Origin: CAYNEL01 sp964396225
Lineage (GTDB): Bacteria; Patescibacteriota; Minisyncoccia; Moranbacterales; UBA1568
Assembly: GCA_964396225.1 (NCBI GenBank)
Contig: CAYNEL010000005.1
Coordinates: forward strand, 1 to 39,956
DNA: 39,956 nucleotides
Direction of reading: 5' to 3'
Below, piece after piece: positions 24,539-32,481 of this stretch. Below the pieces are notes generated by a model. That model ran no database searches. It saw nothing but the letters and a program-made list of their open reading frames with translations, and was not told the origin of the DNA. Position 1 is the stretch's first letter; each line of letters begins with the position of its first letter. A program made the position numbers and the translations under genes.

Positions 24539-26014
24539 TTGAACAGTCTCAAACGTACCAAACCCTACCTCAATCCGAACCAGATGGCTTTCCGCAAGCC
24601 GTACGCCGAACTGGTACTCGACGGCAAGCTGACCACCGTCTTCCGTCCCGGGCATCGTCTCGCTGGCGATGAGCGGGGTTACCGTCCCAACCAAATGGTC
24701 ATGGCTCGCATCATCGACCGTCCCGGTCTCGATTGGGCCTGCATCGAGCCTGCCTTTGTACCTGAGGTAACCCGTTGCCTCAGAATAGATCAGGTATATG
24801 TCAAAGCCGTAGCCGATCTTGAGCTGTCCGATTTTGTTGGTTCCAGTCCGGATATTCATGACCAGCAGTCGCTTCTCTATCATCTCGGCGTGGTGTATAA
24901 TCTGAGTCCCAACGAAATCGAGGAGGTAACCGTGATCAAATTCAGCTTTATGTCTCGCCGAGTGTGTGATGCCGATCATCCCTGTCTCTCGGTTTCAGAT
25001 CTTGTCCGAAGCGGGCTAGCCCGTCTGGCCAGTCAGCCCAAAGACAACCCAGACCACCTGAGTACCGCGCGCCGCTACTCCGTCTCGTTCATTGAGCACG
25101 ATTACCCGGCTCGGACGCCGGCTATGTGGAATGCCGTGTATCGAAAGTTCGATCTTTCGGACGTGGCCCATATGATGTACGTGGCCGATGTCGCTGACAC
25201 CCGTGCCATTCTGGTTGCCTTGAAGGCCGATCCGACTTACCTGGGTGGAGGGATGGGCGTAGGTTTCAAGGACGAGGTAGTAGCGCATCTTGATACTGTG
25301 GATCCGGTCGCACGCAAGATCGGGGCCGTCAACATCGTAGTCAAAAGTGCTGATGATACACTCTTCGGCTATAACACCGATGGCGAGGGATACGCTGCCA
25401 GTCTAGAGGAGCGTTTCCGCCAATCCGGTCAGGAGATGTCCGGTACTAAAGCAGTCATCCTCGGGGCAGGTGGTACCGCCAACGCCATTGCTTTCGCTCT
25501 GGCCGCGAGAGGTATGCGGGTAGTCGTTCTCAACCGTACCGTCGAGAAGGCCGAGCTTCTTGCCAGTCGGGTCAATCTTCAGTTTGGCCTGATCGGTGAC
25601 AAGGCCTGCCGTTTCGGTGGAGAGAATGACGTTCCTACCGAGGTTCTGGACGCCGCCGTAGTCGTCAACGCATCTACCAAAGGCGCGGTTGGCCCCTTGG
25701 AAAGCTATATCGCTCTCGCTCCGGCGGAACTGATGGCCAACGGGGGAGCCATCGACATCAATCGTGTCGAAGCGCAAAAAATCCTGCGCGCCATCCCACA
25801 TTCAACCATCATCAGCGATGTCGTTCTGCGGGCGGGGGATACGCCGTTGATCGCTCTGGCCAAACAAGAAGGCTACCAGACGCTGGACGGTATCCCTATG
25901 GTGGTCCATCAAGGCGTGGAAGCCCTATGGTTGGTGCATGGTGAAGAGTTGGCCGAAAAAGGTGTTTCCAAACAGGACATCTTTCCTGTGATGAAACAAG
26001 CTGCCGGTTTCTAA
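24539..26014 (+). CDS. ASCH-like domain fused to shikimate dehydrogenase-like enzyme
   Basis: 491 residues. Residues 1-150 resemble an ASCH/PUA RNA-binding fold: FRKPYAELVLDGKLTTVFRPG, then MVMARIIDRPG and VYVKAVADLELSDF. Residues about 185-491 are AroE-like: K244 (GVGFKDEV), GAVN, NTDG at 279-282, nucleotide loop GAGGTANA from G309, NASTKGAVGP and PMVVHQGVEALW. Odd: the shikimate-binding Ser-x-Ser of the family (HSxSP) reads ARTP here, and the usual VTxPxK is VGFK, so the substrate may not be shikimate. Start is TTG 24539, set by AAGGAGG at 24527-24533. No other shikimate genes nearby. Confidence 0.78.
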   Translation: MNSLKRTKPYLNPNQMAFRKPYAELVLDGKLTTVFRPGHRLAGDERGYRPNQMVMARIIDRPGLDWACIEPAFVPEVTRCLRIDQVYVKAVADLELSDFVGSSPDIHDQQSLLYHLGVVYNLSPNEIEEVTVIKFSFMSRRVCDADHPCLSVSDLVRSGLARLASQPKDNPDHLSTARRYSVSFIEHDYPARTPAMWNAVYRKFDLSDVAHMMYVADVADTRAILVALKADPTYLGGGMGVGFKDEVVAHLDTVDPVARKIGAVNIVVKSADDTLFGYNTDGEGYAASLEERFRQSGQEMSGTKAVILGAGGTANAIAFALAARGMRVVVLNRTVEKAELLASRVNLQFGLIGDKACRFGGENDVPTEVLDAAVVVNASTKGAVGPLESYIALAPAELMANGGAIDINRVEAQKILRAIPHSTIISDVVLRAGDTPLIALAKQEGYQTLDGIPMVVHQGVEALWLVHGEELAEKGVSKQDIFPVMKQAAGF

Positions 26015-26042
26015 GGAATTACCTCAGGCAACTGTCTGCTTG

Positions 26043-26075
26043 GCGGCGGAAATTTCTCCGCCGCTTTTCCTTTTT
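26043..26075 (+). terminator. Terminator of the ASCH/AroE-like gene
   Basis: GCGGCGGA/TCCGCCGC stem (26043-26050 with 26057-26064), then TTTTCCTTTTT. Confidence 0.9.
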
Positions 26076-26076
26076 G

Positions 26077-26085
26077 TGCCATACT
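26077..26085 (+). promoter_or_regulatory. Extended -10 giving a leaderless start
   Basis: TGCCATACT ends 7 bases before the ATG at 26093. Confidence 0.55.
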
Positions 26086-26092
26086 GGGGAAT

Positions 26093-26719
26093 ATGACGAA
26101 GCTTACCCGCCGGGAACTGGCCCTCTTCGAGCGGCTCTCCACTCCGGCCAAGATCCAGGATTTCCTCGATCGCCTGCCGCGCAACCACGAGAAGCGGGGC
26201 GATACCTGCTATTCGCCGCGCCAGGTATTGCGCGAGAAGAAAGCTCACTGCATCGAGGGAGCCTGTCTGGCCGCCGCCGCGCTCTGGTACCATGGCGAGC
26301 CACCACTCCTCCTCGACCTCAAGGCCAACAGCCGGGATCTCGACCACGTGGTAGCGCTCTACCGCCGGAACGGCTACTGGGGAGCCATCTCCAAATCCGA
26401 ACACGTCAGCCTGCGCTGGCGCGATCCCGTCTATCGGACCGTGCGCGAGCTGGCCCTCTCGTATTTTCACGAGTACTTCGTCAACGACACGGGGGAGAAG
26501 ACGCTCGTCAGCTATTCGCGACCGCTCAATCTGAAGCGTTTCGGTCTCGACTGGATCACCGACGAGAGCGGCGTGCTCCCTATCGGAGATTATCTGGACG
26601 GCATCCGGCACTATTCCCTCGTGCCACGGAAAAATCGGCGTTTCATCCGGCCCGCCAGTCCGTTCGAACGTCGAGCCGGCGCCCTCCTCGAATGGGGGAG
26701 GAGACACCCGAAGACCTAA
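26093..26719 (+). CDS. Transglutaminase-like cysteine protein
   Basis: 208 residues, cytoplasmic by sequence. KAHCIEGACLAAAALWYHG (Cys53) and DLDHVVALYRRNGYWGAIS (His85) form the Cys-His pair of the transglutaminase-like/papain-type fold, followed by YRTVRELALSYFHEYFVN. I recognise the arrangement from small bacterial proteins of unknown substrate. It could be a peptidase, amidase or cross-linking enzyme. It starts at ATG 26093, seven bases after a -10 element, without an SD site, so the mRNA may be leaderless. Confidence 0.7.
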   Translation: MTKLTRRELALFERLSTPAKIQDFLDRLPRNHEKRGDTCYSPRQVLREKKAHCIEGACLAAAALWYHGEPPLLLDLKANSRDLDHVVALYRRNGYWGAISKSEHVSLRWRDPVYRTVRELALSYFHEYFVNDTGEKTLVSYSRPLNLKRFGLDWITDESGVLPIGDYLDGIRHYSLVPRKNRRFIRPASPFERRAGALLEWGRRHPKT

Positions 26720-26728
26720 GCCGGCCCG

Positions 26729-26737
26729 TGGTAAACT
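26729..26737 (+). promoter_or_regulatory. Extended -10 of the zinc ribbon gene
   Basis: TGGTAAACT, 46 bases before the ATG at 26784. Confidence 0.55.
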
Positions 26738-26783
26738 GTGTACAGTAGTTTTGTAGCCCATCAACCGGAAAAGGAGGCAAACC

Positions 26784-27101
26784 ATGCGTTGTCCCAACTG
26801 TGGTTACAATGGTTATCAGGGTGGAAATGAGAGCTGTTTCCAGTGTGGCCAGAGCGCCTTGATCGGTCCGGGTCCGGATGACTATGGCGTACAATCGGGA
26901 TCTGGTACGGCCGTTCATTCCGAAGACAACAACGAAAATCCTACTTGTCCTGAGTGTGGAGCCTGTCCACCGGTGTTCAATGGCTGGCACTGCACCGAAT
27001 GCGGCCACACACTATCGAGCAAGGCCAGGAAAGCACAGCCGCGAGTTCTTTCCCCTGAAGAATCCTCGGCCCTCCGTAAACGACTGGGTATCAGCGACTA
27101 G
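26784..27101 (+). CDS. Double zinc ribbon protein
   Basis: 105 residues. Two zinc ribbons: CPNC...CFQC (residues 3-21) and CPEC...CTEC (about 55-77, with an extra Cys in ECGAC), joined by a flexible acidic linker. The C-terminus (LSPEESSALRKRLGISD) is helical. Zinc ribbons of this type bind nucleic acids or act as protein adaptors; nothing indicates the partner. AAAGGAGG sets the start. Single gene with promoter and terminator. Confidence 0.8.
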   Translation: MRCPNCGYNGYQGGNESCFQCGQSALIGPGPDDYGVQSGSGTAVHSEDNNENPTCPECGACPPVFNGWHCTECGHTLSSKARKAQPRVLSPEESSALRKRLGISD

Positions 27102-27131
27102 TTCTGGTTCAGCCAGCTTTTCTTTCGGGTT

Positions 27132-27161
27132 TCCGGTGCCTTCGGGCGCCGGATTTTCTTT
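27132..27161 (+). terminator. Terminator of the zinc ribbon gene
   Basis: TCCGGTGCC-TTCG-GGCGCCGGA (27132-27153, one G-T pair, stable TTCG loop) followed by TTTTCTTT. Confidence 0.85.
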
Positions 27162-27171
27162 GACTCTCGCG

Positions 27172-27180
27172 TGATACAAT
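27172..27180 (+). promoter_or_regulatory. Extended -10 of the 27199 gene
   Basis: TGATACAAT, 18 bases before the ATG at 27199. Confidence 0.6.
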
Positions 27181-27198
27181 AGAGACAAAACACACCCT

Positions 27199-28626
27199 AT
27201 GGCCGCCCGGCCTTTTTTTACAGTGTTTCTTTTTTCTCTCATGGTGTTTTTCGCCGTACCGGTCCTGCCGGCCAACGCGGCGGATTTCTACGTGGACGAA
27301 GACGGGGACAATGACGACGACGGGAGCGCGGATCACCCCTTCCGGACCATCGCCCACGCCATCGAGGAAGCCATGGACAACGATTCCGGGGACCGGAGCA
27401 TCGAGGTCCGGAGCGGCACGTACGAGGAAAGCGTGACGCTCGGCAAATCAGTCAAGCTCTCCGGCGCCGGCAAGGGCAAGACGGTCATCGAGGGCAAGGT
27501 GACGATGAACGACAAATCGTCCCTCGAGGACCTGACGGTGGACGCGACGACCGGCATCGGCGTCCTGGTGGCCAAGGACGCCGAAGTGTCTATCGGCGGT
27601 GTCGAGGTGCGGGGCGCCAAGTCGGTTGGCATCCAGGTAGACGAAGGCGGCGGCTCCCTCGTTCTTTCGAAATCCACCTTGAAGAAGAACGGCAAAGGCG
27701 TCTATGTGGAAAAGGGGAACGATATCCGCTTTTCCGGCAATACCGTCACTGAAAACGCCGAAGAAGGCTTCGACATCCGGGAGAAGGTGAAGGGCAGCAT
27801 CACGGGCAATACCATTTCCGCCAACGGCGAAGGCGGCATCGAGCTCGTGGTGGGCGGCGCGGATCTCCGTATCAGCGGCAACACCATTACCAAGAACCGG
27901 TCGAGCGGCATCGCGACCCAATTTTACTCGGAAGCCAGCCAGATCGGGACGGTCACCATTGAGAACAACAAACTCACCGGAAACGGCGATTATGGCATCG
28001 ACTGCAATATGCCGAGCGCCGGCAAGCCGAGTCCGGGCTACTTCCAGAAATCGCTGGCCGTGTCCGGGAACACCATCACAGACAACAAGGACGGGGAGAT
28101 CGATGCGTACTGCAAACTGATCGACGCGGTGGATGCGGCCGAGGAGGCGTCGAACAAGCTGGAGGCGGAGAAGAAGGCCAAGGCCGAGCAGGAAGAGGCG
28201 GAGCGTCGGGCGGCCGAAGAGGCTCGGCTGGCCCGTGAAGCAGCGGAACGGGAACTGCTTGCTGTGTTTGAAGGCTACGCCCACGAAGAAGAGGCGGCGC
28301 TCGCCAAAGTGATTTCCGTCCGCGATGTCTGGCTCCGGATGCCGTCTGGCAAACGCGCGGTCTTCGGTCTGCCCGAGAGCCAGCTCATCATTCTCGATGA
28401 AGAAACGCGCAATACCGAGACGCGTCTCGCTCTTCTCCAAGGCCTGCTCGAGCGGGCAGGCGGCTCCCAGCATCTTTCTTTTCTCCAGAGCCTGATCGCC
28501 TCGCATGAGGCCATGCTGGTCGAACGGCGTCTCCTCCTCGACGAGTTCCGGACCAAACCTTGGATCCCCAGATTGATCAATTGGTGGCATGTCGTCGCCG
28601 GCAAAGCAGCCACCCTTGTCAGGTAG
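27199..28626 (+). CDS. Secreted right-handed beta-helix protein with C-terminal coiled coil
   Basis: 475 residues. Signal peptide (1-27, ending PANA). A DUF1565-like opening (DFYVDEDGDNDDDGSADHPFRTIAHAIEEA) leads into beta-helix turns to about residue 305, with repeats of the type ISGNTITKN and FSGNTVTEN. A long Ala/Glu/Arg coiled coil follows (about 312-355), then a helical C-terminal domain. No catalytic motif is visible. It may bind or modify a surface polysaccharide, or be structural. Whether it serves the cluster at 31-36 kb is unknown. CCCTATG start, no SD. Confidence 0.8.
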   Translation: MAARPFFTVFLFSLMVFFAVPVLPANAADFYVDEDGDNDDDGSADHPFRTIAHAIEEAMDNDSGDRSIEVRSGTYEESVTLGKSVKLSGAGKGKTVIEGKVTMNDKSSLEDLTVDATTGIGVLVAKDAEVSIGGVEVRGAKSVGIQVDEGGGSLVLSKSTLKKNGKGVYVEKGNDIRFSGNTVTENAEEGFDIREKVKGSITGNTISANGEGGIELVVGGADLRISGNTITKNRSSGIATQFYSEASQIGTVTIENNKLTGNGDYGIDCNMPSAGKPSPGYFQKSLAVSGNTITDNKDGEIDAYCKLIDAVDAAEEASNKLEAEKKAKAEQEEAERRAAEEARLAREAAERELLAVFEGYAHEEEAALAKVISVRDVWLRMPSGKRAVFGLPESQLIILDEETRNTETRLALLQGLLERAGGSQHLSFLQSLIASHEAMLVERRLLLDEFRTKPWIPRLINWWHVVAGKAATLVR

Positions 28627-28681
28627 CGGGCTTCCGAGTATGCTAGGCTTTCCTTCGGAAACAACAGAGCAAGAGGAAGAT

Positions 28682-29260
28682 ATGGCGCACAACGTGCTGT
28701 TACCCAAGTCGTACTTTGACATCGAAGACGAGTTATCGAAAAAGCCGTTGTTTTTCTTCGCCGGCCCTATCCTGGGCGGCGGGGACTGGCAGTGGGATAT
28801 GTATCGAGCCTTGGTCGAAAGGCTTCCGGCCAAGGACTTCTATGTGGCTCTCCCGTGCCGATACACGCCTGACCACACGCTGTACTCGCGCCAGGTCATG
28901 GGAGGGAAGTCGAACGGTTTCGATGACCAGCTCTCCTGGGAGCGGTATTATCTCGATCTGGCCGCGAGGCAGGGCTGCATCGTCTTCTGGTTGCCGTGCG
29001 AGAGTCGGACGCATCCCCGTAACGACGGCCAGCCGTATGCCACGGATACCCGAGGGGAGATAGGCCGATGGAGCGTCAAGACGGCCTGTGACCCGCGCCT
29101 TCGGATGGTTTTCGGGGCGGAGAACGGGTTTCCCGGCCTCGATGTGATGGTGAGGAACATCGAGAAGGATTATGCCGAACACAAGAGGAAATTGACTTTC
29201 CATTCTTCCCTCGAGGAAACGGCCGAGGCGGCCATCAGGCGGGCGCTCAGGAAGACTTGA
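28682..29260 (+). CDS. Nucleoside 2-deoxyribosyltransferase-like protein
   Basis: 192 residues. FFFAGPILGGGDWQWDMYRA near the start is the FxGP-type nucleotide loop of this superfamily; SWERYYLDLAARQGCIVFWLP supplies the middle strand and ATDTRGEIGRW the family's Arg-Gly-Glu-Ile-Gly motif with the probable catalytic Glu. The best fit is the Nuc_deoxyri_tr2 group, which may transfer or hydrolyse deoxyribose or related nucleotides; the substrate is unknown. The start at 28682 is set by AAGAGGAAGA; an upstream in-frame start overlaps the previous gene. Confidence 0.75.
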   Translation: MAHNVLLPKSYFDIEDELSKKPLFFFAGPILGGGDWQWDMYRALVERLPAKDFYVALPCRYTPDHTLYSRQVMGGKSNGFDDQLSWERYYLDLAARQGCIVFWLPCESRTHPRNDGQPYATDTRGEIGRWSVKTACDPRLRMVFGAENGFPGLDVMVRNIEKDYAEHKRKLTFHSSLEETAEAAIRRALRKT

Positions 29261-29281
29261 CGGGGCTGTTTTCCCAATCCC

Positions 29282-29316
29282 AACGGACGAAAGCTTTCGT
29301 CCGTTTTTTCTTTTAC
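29282..29316 (+). terminator. Terminator of the 28682 gene
   Basis: Twelve-bp perfect palindrome AACGGACGAAAG and its complement (29282-29305), then TTTTCTTTT. Confidence 0.92.
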
Positions 29317-29329
29317 CAATCCATGCCCA

Positions 29330-29338
29330 TGGTAAAAT
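29330..29338 (+). promoter_or_regulatory. Extended -10 of the DUF457 gene
   Basis: TGGTAAAAT, 14 bases before the ATG at 29353. Confidence 0.6.
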
Positions 29339-29352
29339 TCGGACAATTGCCT

Positions 29353-30039
29353 ATGGCCAGTTTCCGCGCCCATTTTTCCGCCGGTATCGTGCTCGGCGTG
29401 GCCGCCATCGCGGCCGCTCTCTCGTTCGCGCTCGGCGACGAGCCCGGGCTGCTGGCGTCGCTCTTCGTCATGGCGGTAGTGGGAGCGCTGGCGCCGGATA
29501 TGGACAGCGATTCCGGAGTGCCGTTCCACGTCACCTTCGGGTCGCTTTCGCTCGTGGCGGGGAGCGTGGCTCTGGCCTATGCCTTGGACGCTTACCCGGA
29601 GGATTGGACGATGATCGTTGGCGTTCCGCTCGGCACGGCGGCCTGCGTCTGGATCGTCGTCGGGTTCCTCTTCAAGCAATTCACCCACCATCGCGGGATG
29701 GCGCATTCCATCCCGGCTATGTTCATCGCGGCGCTGGCCGGATTTTACGGGGCGGGCAAGTTCGGTTTCGCCGAGTGGGAGGCTTTCCTCCTAGGCGTGG
29801 CGACGGGTGCGGGCTACCTCGTCCATCTCGTCCTGGACGAGCTCTACGCGGCGGTCAACTGGGGCGGGATGCCGTTCATGGCCAAGCAGTCGCTCGGCAG
29901 CGCTCTCAAATTCCTCTCCCGCGACACCGCCGCCAACCTCATGACCTACGGACTCCTCGTTTTCATGGCGTGGGGCAATAGCGACCGTCTCTGGACGCTC
30001 TCGACCCGCTTTTTCCACATCATCGAAAAAGCGCTTTGA
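29353..30039 (+). CDS. YdjM/DUF457-type metal-dependent membrane hydrolase-like protein
   Basis: 228 residues with several membrane helices. The family signature is seen in GALAPDMDSDSG and KQFTHHRGMAHSIPAM (His, Arg, His), and YLVHLVLDELYAAV adds the third His/Asp site. Members are inner membrane proteins proposed to be metal-dependent hydrolases; the E. coli member YdjM is in the LexA regulon. The true substrate is unknown. The start at 29353 (GCCTATG) is preferred to upstream in-frame codons that lie in the previous gene's terminator. Confidence 0.85.
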   Translation: MASFRAHFSAGIVLGVAAIAAALSFALGDEPGLLASLFVMAVVGALAPDMDSDSGVPFHVTFGSLSLVAGSVALAYALDAYPEDWTMIVGVPLGTAACVWIVVGFLFKQFTHHRGMAHSIPAMFIAALAGFYGAGKFGFAEWEAFLLGVATGAGYLVHLVLDELYAAVNWGGMPFMAKQSLGSALKFLSRDTAANLMTYGLLVFMAWGNSDRLWTLSTRFFHIIEKAL

Positions 30040-30042
30040 TTT

Positions 30043-30051
30043 TGGTATACT
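30043..30051 (+). promoter_or_regulatory. Extended -10 of the cyclophilin gene
   Basis: TGGTATACT, 28 bases before the ATG at 30080 and overlapping the end region of the DUF457 gene. Confidence 0.65.
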
Positions 30052-30079
30052 GGAGCGGTACTCTTTGAAACACACGCCT

Positions 30080-30745
30080 ATGCGTCATGCCCCATTGGCG
30101 ACGATAGTCCTCTCCGTGGTCGTCCTCTCTGGATGCTCCGCGCCTACCGAGCCTGACTCATCCCAACCCACCGAGTCCGCTGCCTCCCAGCCCGTCCGAG
30201 CTAAACCGACACCCGCTACCCCAAAATCTATGCCCAAGCAATACGCCACCGCTCCCGCCATGCAGATCGACAAAGCCAGGGCGTATACCGCCATTCTCCA
30301 CACCGAGGCGGGCGATATCACCGTCGCTCTCGATGTGGCCAAGACGCCCGTCACCGTCAACAACTTCGTCTTTCTGGCCCGGGAGAAATTCTACGACGGT
30401 ACCGTCTTCCACCGCACCATCCCGGGGTTCATGATCCAGGGCGGCGATCCGGCGGGCAATGGTACCGGCGGCCCCGGCTACCGTTTTGACGACGAGCCGT
30501 TCACCGGGCAATACACGCGCGGCGTGGTGGCCATGGCCAACGCCGGTCCGGACACCAATGGCAGCCAGTTCTTCATTATGCACCAAGACTATCCATTGCC
30601 GCCGAACTACGTGATCTTCGGCAAAGTGACGAGCGGCCTCGAGGCCGTGGACAAGATCGCCAGCGCCCCGACCAAACCCGGCGGCGAGGGCTCGAGCCCG
30701 GTCCAGCCAGTAGTCGTCACGTCGGTGGACATCATGGAACAATGA
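30080..30745 (+). CDS. Lipoprotein cyclophilin-type peptidyl-prolyl isomerase
   Basis: 221 residues. Lipoprotein signal with lipobox LSGC (Cys19), a Ser/Pro/Thr linker (about 20-65) and a full cyclophilin domain: YTAILHTEAGDITVAL, VNNFVFLAREKFYDGTVFHR, IPGFMIQGGDP, GSQFFIMHQDYPLPPNYVIFG. The catalytic Arg (FHR) and the FxxxQ-type core (FMIQGG) are present. It would help fold exported proteins at the outer face of the membrane. GCCTATG start. Confidence 0.94.
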   Translation: MRHAPLATIVLSVVVLSGCSAPTEPDSSQPTESAASQPVRAKPTPATPKSMPKQYATAPAMQIDKARAYTAILHTEAGDITVALDVAKTPVTVNNFVFLAREKFYDGTVFHRTIPGFMIQGGDPAGNGTGGPGYRFDDEPFTGQYTRGVVAMANAGPDTNGSQFFIMHQDYPLPPNYVIFGKVTSGLEAVDKIASAPTKPGGEGSSPVQPVVVTSVDIMEQ

Positions 30746-30765
30746 AGCCGCTGATCAACGCAAAC

Positions 30766-30793
30766 GAAACCGCCCTGTCCGGGGCGGTTTTCG
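30766..30793 (+). terminator. Terminator of the cyclophilin gene
   Basis: AAACCGCCC/GGGCGGTTT stem (30767-30775 with 30782-30790), then TTCG. Confidence 0.8.
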
Positions 30794-30794
30794 A

Positions 30795-30823
30795 TTGACA
30801 GGAGCCTGTCAATGGGGTAGGGT
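30795..30823 (+). promoter_or_regulatory. Promoter with palindrome over the -35
   Basis: TTGACA (30795-30800), 17-base spacer, TAGGGT (30818-30823). The -35 is part of the perfect inverted repeat TTGACAGG-AG-CCTGTCAA (30795-30812), a possible repressor operator. Confidence 0.6.
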
Positions 30824-30868
30824 GGGGCATCCGTAGTTCTTTTTTGTCACGAGGGGAGGTCAAGAGAC

Positions 30869-31153
30869 GTGAATATTGAAACAGCCGATATCCGGCAACG
30901 CTTCGAAACTTTGTCCGACCAGCCACTGCCGGATTGGAGGGGCCGGTCCTGGCCGTCACCTTGGCATGCGTTCTACGCGGCGCCGTTCATGGGGGTGGAC
31001 CGGGACATAGTTGAGATTATCCGCATGGCTTCGACAGCCGAAGAAGCGAGATGGTATCTCGAGTATTTCGGGGAGAAGTATCTGCCCGGTGAGTGGAGCG
31101 AGGAGGACCGGCTTCGGACGATGATCGAGATTCTCGAACATGTCGTCCGGTAG
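30869..31153 (+). CDS. Hypothetical 94-residue protein
   Basis: Not recognised. GTG start fixed by GGGGAGGT at 30853-30860. Soluble, acidic, aromatic-rich: PDWRGRSWPSPWHAFYAAPF in the first half, then helices IVEIIRMASTAEEARWYLEYF and DRLRTMIEILEHVV. It looks like a small folded helical domain. Single gene with its own promoter, possible operator and strong terminator, so it may be regulated on its own. Confidence 0.65.
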   Translation: MNIETADIRQRFETLSDQPLPDWRGRSWPSPWHAFYAAPFMGVDRDIVEIIRMASTAEEARWYLEYFGEKYLPGEWSEEDRLRTMIEILEHVVR

Positions 31154-31174
31154 GAGTGTTCTCCTTGGCACAAC

Positions 31175-31214
31175 AAGCGGTCGAGACCTGTATGGTCCGA
31201 CCGCTTTTTCTTTT
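31175..31214 (+). terminator. Terminator of the 30869 gene
   Basis: AAGCGGTCG/CGACCGCTT (31175-31183 with 31198-31206) with inner GACC/GGTC, then TTTCTTTTTC. It lies just past the end of the minus-strand beta-helix gene and may serve both. Confidence 0.85.
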
Positions 31215-31227
31215 TCTCCAGTGTTCG

Positions 31228-32481
31228 TTAGGAGCATTTGTCACTGGCGTCCCAGTCGTCGCCGTAGTCGCCAGTCAGCTTGCCTTCCCCGTTGCCGGCG
31301 AACGTATTACTACAGATCCGGGCCTGAGGTTTGCGCATGATTTTGATGCCGCCTTCCTGGTTGTTTCGGAAAGTGTTGCCGTAGACCTCATTGTCTATGC
31401 CGTCGGTCTTCTTGTCGCCTCCTAGGCGGACGCCCGCGCCACGATTGTCGTGGACGAGATTGTAGCGAAAGATATTGCCACTGCCGCGCGAACCCAGGCC
31501 TCCCGACTCTTTGTCACGCTGGCCGGTACACTGGTTGTATTCGACGATGTTGTCGGTGGAACCCTCCTTGATATCCACACACTCATTGGCCCGGGTATCG
31601 ATCCGGTTGTGGTGGATCCAGTTGTTCCTGGAGACGTCTGTGTCCTCGGTCGGATTGCCGTCGTCCCGCTGCTCCGGAGCGGTCCCGATGTAGATACCCT
31701 CGCCGTTCTTGCCGTCCCCGTCCAGCGCGAAGTCATAGGCGCCGCACCGCTCGATGGTGTTGTAGGCGATCTCATTGTCCTCGGCGAAGTAGCGGAGACG
31801 GACGCATTCTCCGCCGGCGTTCCGGACGGTCAGGTATTGGAGCTTGAGGCCGGTGACGCCCGAGCGCTTCTCCTTGCCCTGGACGTAGATGAGCTTGTCG
31901 CGGTAGTGGGATTCCTTGTTGCCGTTGCCTACCAACCCGTCCACGGTGAATCCGGTGAGCGTCAGGTAGTCGTGGCTGATCTCAATCACCCGAGCACTCT
32001 TACCGGAGCCTTTGATGATCGCTCCAGCCTTGCCGTAGAGGGTGATAGGACGTTCTCGGGTGCCGTCGCGACGGGAGCGAAAATCTTCGAAATACTGGCC
32101 TTCGGCGAGAAGGACGGTGTCGCCCGGTTCGGCCCGATCGAGCGCCGTCTGGATGGATTTGAGAGGAGCGTCCGCCGACAGTCCGTCATTGGCATCGTCG
32201 CCGTTTGGCGCCACATGGAGGGTCCGGCCGGCGGCGGCGGAATCGGGCGGCGGCGGCGCGGTGTAGTCCGGCTGTTCCTGCCAGACGTATTCGAAGTTCT
32301 GGAGGGAGGGGGAGCGGGGCGCGAGCGAGGGCCCATCGCCTGGCAGGAAGTGGTCGAAGCCTCCGGCGAGGAAGATGAGTAGGAGCACGCCGCCCGCGAC
32401 GAAGAGTGCGACGCCAGGCATCACCCAGCCGTGCCGGTCAGAGTATACGTTCCACGTAGTTGGCAGTTCGCGAGGCTTCAT
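31228..32481 (-). CDS. Membrane-anchored right-handed beta-helix protein of the polysaccharide cluster
   Basis: 417 residues. Membrane segment at about residues 21-42, a Pro-rich linker, then a DUF1565-like entry (LHVAPNGDDANDGLSADAPLKS) and beta-helix turns with NECVDIKEGSTDNIVEYNQC and VRLGGDKKTDGIDNEVYGNT. Such proteins include polysaccharide lyases and epimerases; the exact activity cannot be assigned. The annotated start overlaps the upstream gene by 44 bases; an internal ATG at 32421, with TATACT 20 bases before it, would avoid the overlap and begin right at the membrane segment. Third gene of the minus-strand cluster, so it probably acts on the polymer made by the two upstream gene products. 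Confidence 0.8.
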   Translation of the reverse strand: MKPRELPTTWNVYSDRHGWVMPGVALFVAGGVLLLIFLAGGFDHFLPGDGPSLAPRSPSLQNFEYVWQEQPDYTAPPPPDSAAAGRTLHVAPNGDDANDGLSADAPLKSIQTALDRAEPGDTVLLAEGQYFEDFRSRRDGTRERPITLYGKAGAIIKGSGKSARVIEISHDYLTLTGFTVDGLVGNGNKESHYRDKLIYVQGKEKRSGVTGLKLQYLTVRNAGGECVRLRYFAEDNEIAYNTIERCGAYDFALDGDGKNGEGIYIGTAPEQRDDGNPTEDTDVSRNNWIHHNRIDTRANECVDIKEGSTDNIVEYNQCTGQRDKESGGLGSRGSGNIFRYNLVHDNRGAGVRLGGDKKTDGIDNEVYGNTFRNNQEGGIKIMRKPQARICSNTFAGNGEGKLTGDYGDDWDASDKCS

